Source: Methanobacteriota archaeon (lineage in GTDB: Archaea; Methanobacteriota; Methanobacteria; Methanobacteriales; Methanobacteriaceae). Taken from it: a stretch of DNA of 14,693 nucleotides. The position numbers were made by a program, and so were the translations under genes. The stretch covers positions 1-14,693 of the forward strand of contig JAEZAV010000004.1 in the NCBI GenBank assembly GCA_023430285.1. The letters are read 5' to 3'. Every line of letters starts with the position of its first letter. The stretch's first letter is position 1. Under the pieces are notes generated by a model. It did not search any database and had not been told where the DNA came from. It saw only the letters and a list, made by a program, of their open reading frames with translations. Below, piece by piece: positions 13,286 through 14,693 of this stretch.

Positions 13286-14693
13286 ATGGAAAATAATGAA
13301 CCTTTACGATCATCCCCCAATCTTCCATCTGAAGATGATAAAACAGAGGGTGTTTCAACAATTTTAGGAGACCCCAAAAAGGCATTGATTAAACTTTCAG
13401 GACCCATGATCATTGCCATGATACTAATGTCACTTTACAACGTGGTTAATGCTGTATGGGTTGCGGGTCTTGGTGGAGATGCTTTGGCTGCAGTGGGATT
13501 TGTAACTCCTTTATTCATGATATTTATGGGTTTAAGTAACGGTTTAGGTGCAGGTGCTGCATCGGCAATATCCCGTTACATAGGGGCGGACAACAAAAAA
13601 TCTGTGAACAACGCTGCAATGCACACCGTAATTATCACCATAGGTATTTCAGTAGTTTTGTCCGTGGTTTTGTTAATATTTCTAAAACCGCTACTTTTAC
13701 TCTTTGGTGCAGGAAGCACAGTGAATCTTGCATTGGAGTACGGACAAATAATCATAGGCGGAACTATTTTATCCCTGTTTGTAGGTGCATCCTACGGTAT
13801 ACTTCGTGCAGAAGGTGATGTTAAAAGAACCATGTACGCCATGGTACTCTCCTCTGTTGTGAACATGATCCTCGATCCCATACTCATCTACTGGGCAGGG
13901 TGGGGTATCTCAGGAGCAGCATGGGGCACACTCATATCCACAGCATTGGTGGCCATTATTCTAATATACTGGCTATTTATAAAGAAAGATACCTATGTTT
14001 CACTCACCTTAAAGGACTTTAAACCTGATCTAAAGGTTACCAAGAATATTCTGAGTGTTGGATTACCGGCAAGTGTGGAGTTCTTTGTGATGTCCATCCT
14101 TGCAATATTCATAAATATTCTACTGGTTAAAGTTGCAGGAACAGATGCAGTTGCAGTTTACAACACAGGTTGGAGGGTTGTAATGATTGCCATGTCACCA
14201 ATAATAGGGGTGGGATTATCAGTGGTAACCATCGTTGGTGCATCCTACGGAGCCAAAAAATATGGAAACATATCCATGATACACAACTACTCTGTGAAGA
14301 TAGGACTCGTAGTTGCATCGATTATCTGTGTTCTGATATACCTATTTGCACCTTACATCGCCATGCTGTTTACCTACAGTGCCACAAGTGCATATCTAGA
14401 ACCTGCAATTGCTTCATTCCTCCAAGTAATGTGTCTGTTCTTCATATTCCTACCACTTGGAATAATGTCCAGTTCAGCATTCCAAGGAGTTGGTAAAGGA
14501 ACCACATCCCTCATTCTAACAGTGCTCAGGGAAGTAGTGTTCGTCATTTTAAGTGCGTACATCCTGGCAATCACCCTTGGTTGGGGAGAAAATGGAGTGT
14601 GGTGGGGAATTGTAATAGGAGGCCTTTTAGGAAGTTTAGTAGCTTATGGAGCTGCACGTTATTATATCAGAGGATTAAAACACGATAAAAACA
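13286..14693 (+). CDS. MATE family multidrug efflux protein (3' end beyond the window)
   Basis: A cation-coupled antiporter of the MATE family that expels drugs or metabolites. The frame is open for 469 codons to the right edge with no stop, close to the usual family length, so only the last few residues are missing. A polar N-terminal tail of about 30 residues precedes GDPKKALIKLSGPMIIAMIL, the usual opening of the first MATE helix. The pattern GLSNGLGAGAASAISRYIGADN follows, and about twelve hydrophobic segments fall in two halves. The second half opens near LKVTKNILSVGLPASVEFF, repeating the layout of the first. GILRAEGDVKRTMYAMVLSSVVNMILDPI, cut here only for naming, is typical of the prokaryotic NorM/DinF-like group. 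GGTG lies 8 bases before the ATG. It has no co-directional gene close upstream; the winged-helix pair ends 300 bases before it. The substrate is unknown. Confidence 0.93.
   Translation, partial: MENNEPLRSSPNLPSEDDKTEGVSTILGDPKKALIKLSGPMIIAMILMSLYNVVNAVWVAGLGGDALAAVGFVTPLFMIFMGLSNGLGAGAASAISRYIGADNKKSVNNAAMHTVIITIGISVVLSVVLLIFLKPLLLLFGAGSTVNLALEYGQIIIGGTILSLFVGASYGILRAEGDVKRTMYAMVLSSVVNMILDPILIYWAGWGISGAAWGTLISTALVAIILIYWLFIKKDTYVSLTLKDFKPDLKVTKNILSVGLPASVEFFVMSILAIFINILLVKVAGTDAVAVYNTGWRVVMIAMSPIIGVGLSVVTIVGASYGAKKYGNISMIHNYSVKIGLVVASIICVLIYLFAPYIAMLFTYSATSAYLEPAIASFLQVMCLFFIFLPLGIMSSSAFQGVGKGTTSLILTVLREVVFVILSAYILAITLGWGENGVWWGIVIGGLLGSLVAYGAARYYIRGLKHDKN

Overview
The window looks like chromosomal DNA of a hydrogenotrophic methanogen of the Methanobacteriales, most likely Methanobacterium or a close relative. 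The evidence is a membrane-anchored archaeal-type LonB protease, AT-rich DNA, TATA-box promoters, poly-T transcription ends, GGAGG/GGTG-type ribosome binding sites, and archaeal winged-helix regulators and DUF families. The genus is an inference; no rRNA or tRNA is present to fix it.

Layout. Positions 1-3671 hold small accessory genes: a secreted protein (minus), a four-helix membrane protein (minus) divergent from a TetR regulator (plus), two unnamed cytosolic proteins (plus), and a zinc-ribbon gene (minus) split by a one-base frameshift in an A run. Positions 3848-6300 hold lonB, with a hairpin/poly-T end, and upstream of it on the same strand a small ArsR repressor with a CGGC motif. An inverted-repeat operator sits at the predicted transcription start of that repressor. 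Positions 6535-7336 carry two short minus-strand genes, one DUF3892-like and one glycine-rich membrane protein. Positions 7707-10094 encode a large soluble histidine kinase with four PAS domains and no response regulator nearby. Positions 10344-12186 encode a MacB/LolCDE-type ABC exporter (permease then ATPase, overlapping) behind a promoter with tandem 11-bp repeats. Positions 12346-12986 hold a winged-helix regulator and a three-helix membrane protein. A MATE efflux pump starts at 13286 and runs off the right edge.

Taken together this is a housekeeping protease flanked by regulator, sensor and exporter modules (TetR, ArsR, winged helix, histidine kinase, ABC exporter, MATE). That suggests envelope or toxic-compound stress handling, but nothing in the sequence ties the modules into one pathway. 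I found no CRISPR array, transposase, phage gene, tRNA or rRNA, and no convincing new multi-gene system. The most concrete oddities are the frameshifted zinc-ribbon gene, the arsR operator next to lonB, the repeat-bearing and possibly leaderless exporter promoter, and several start codons that ribosome binding sites move downstream.
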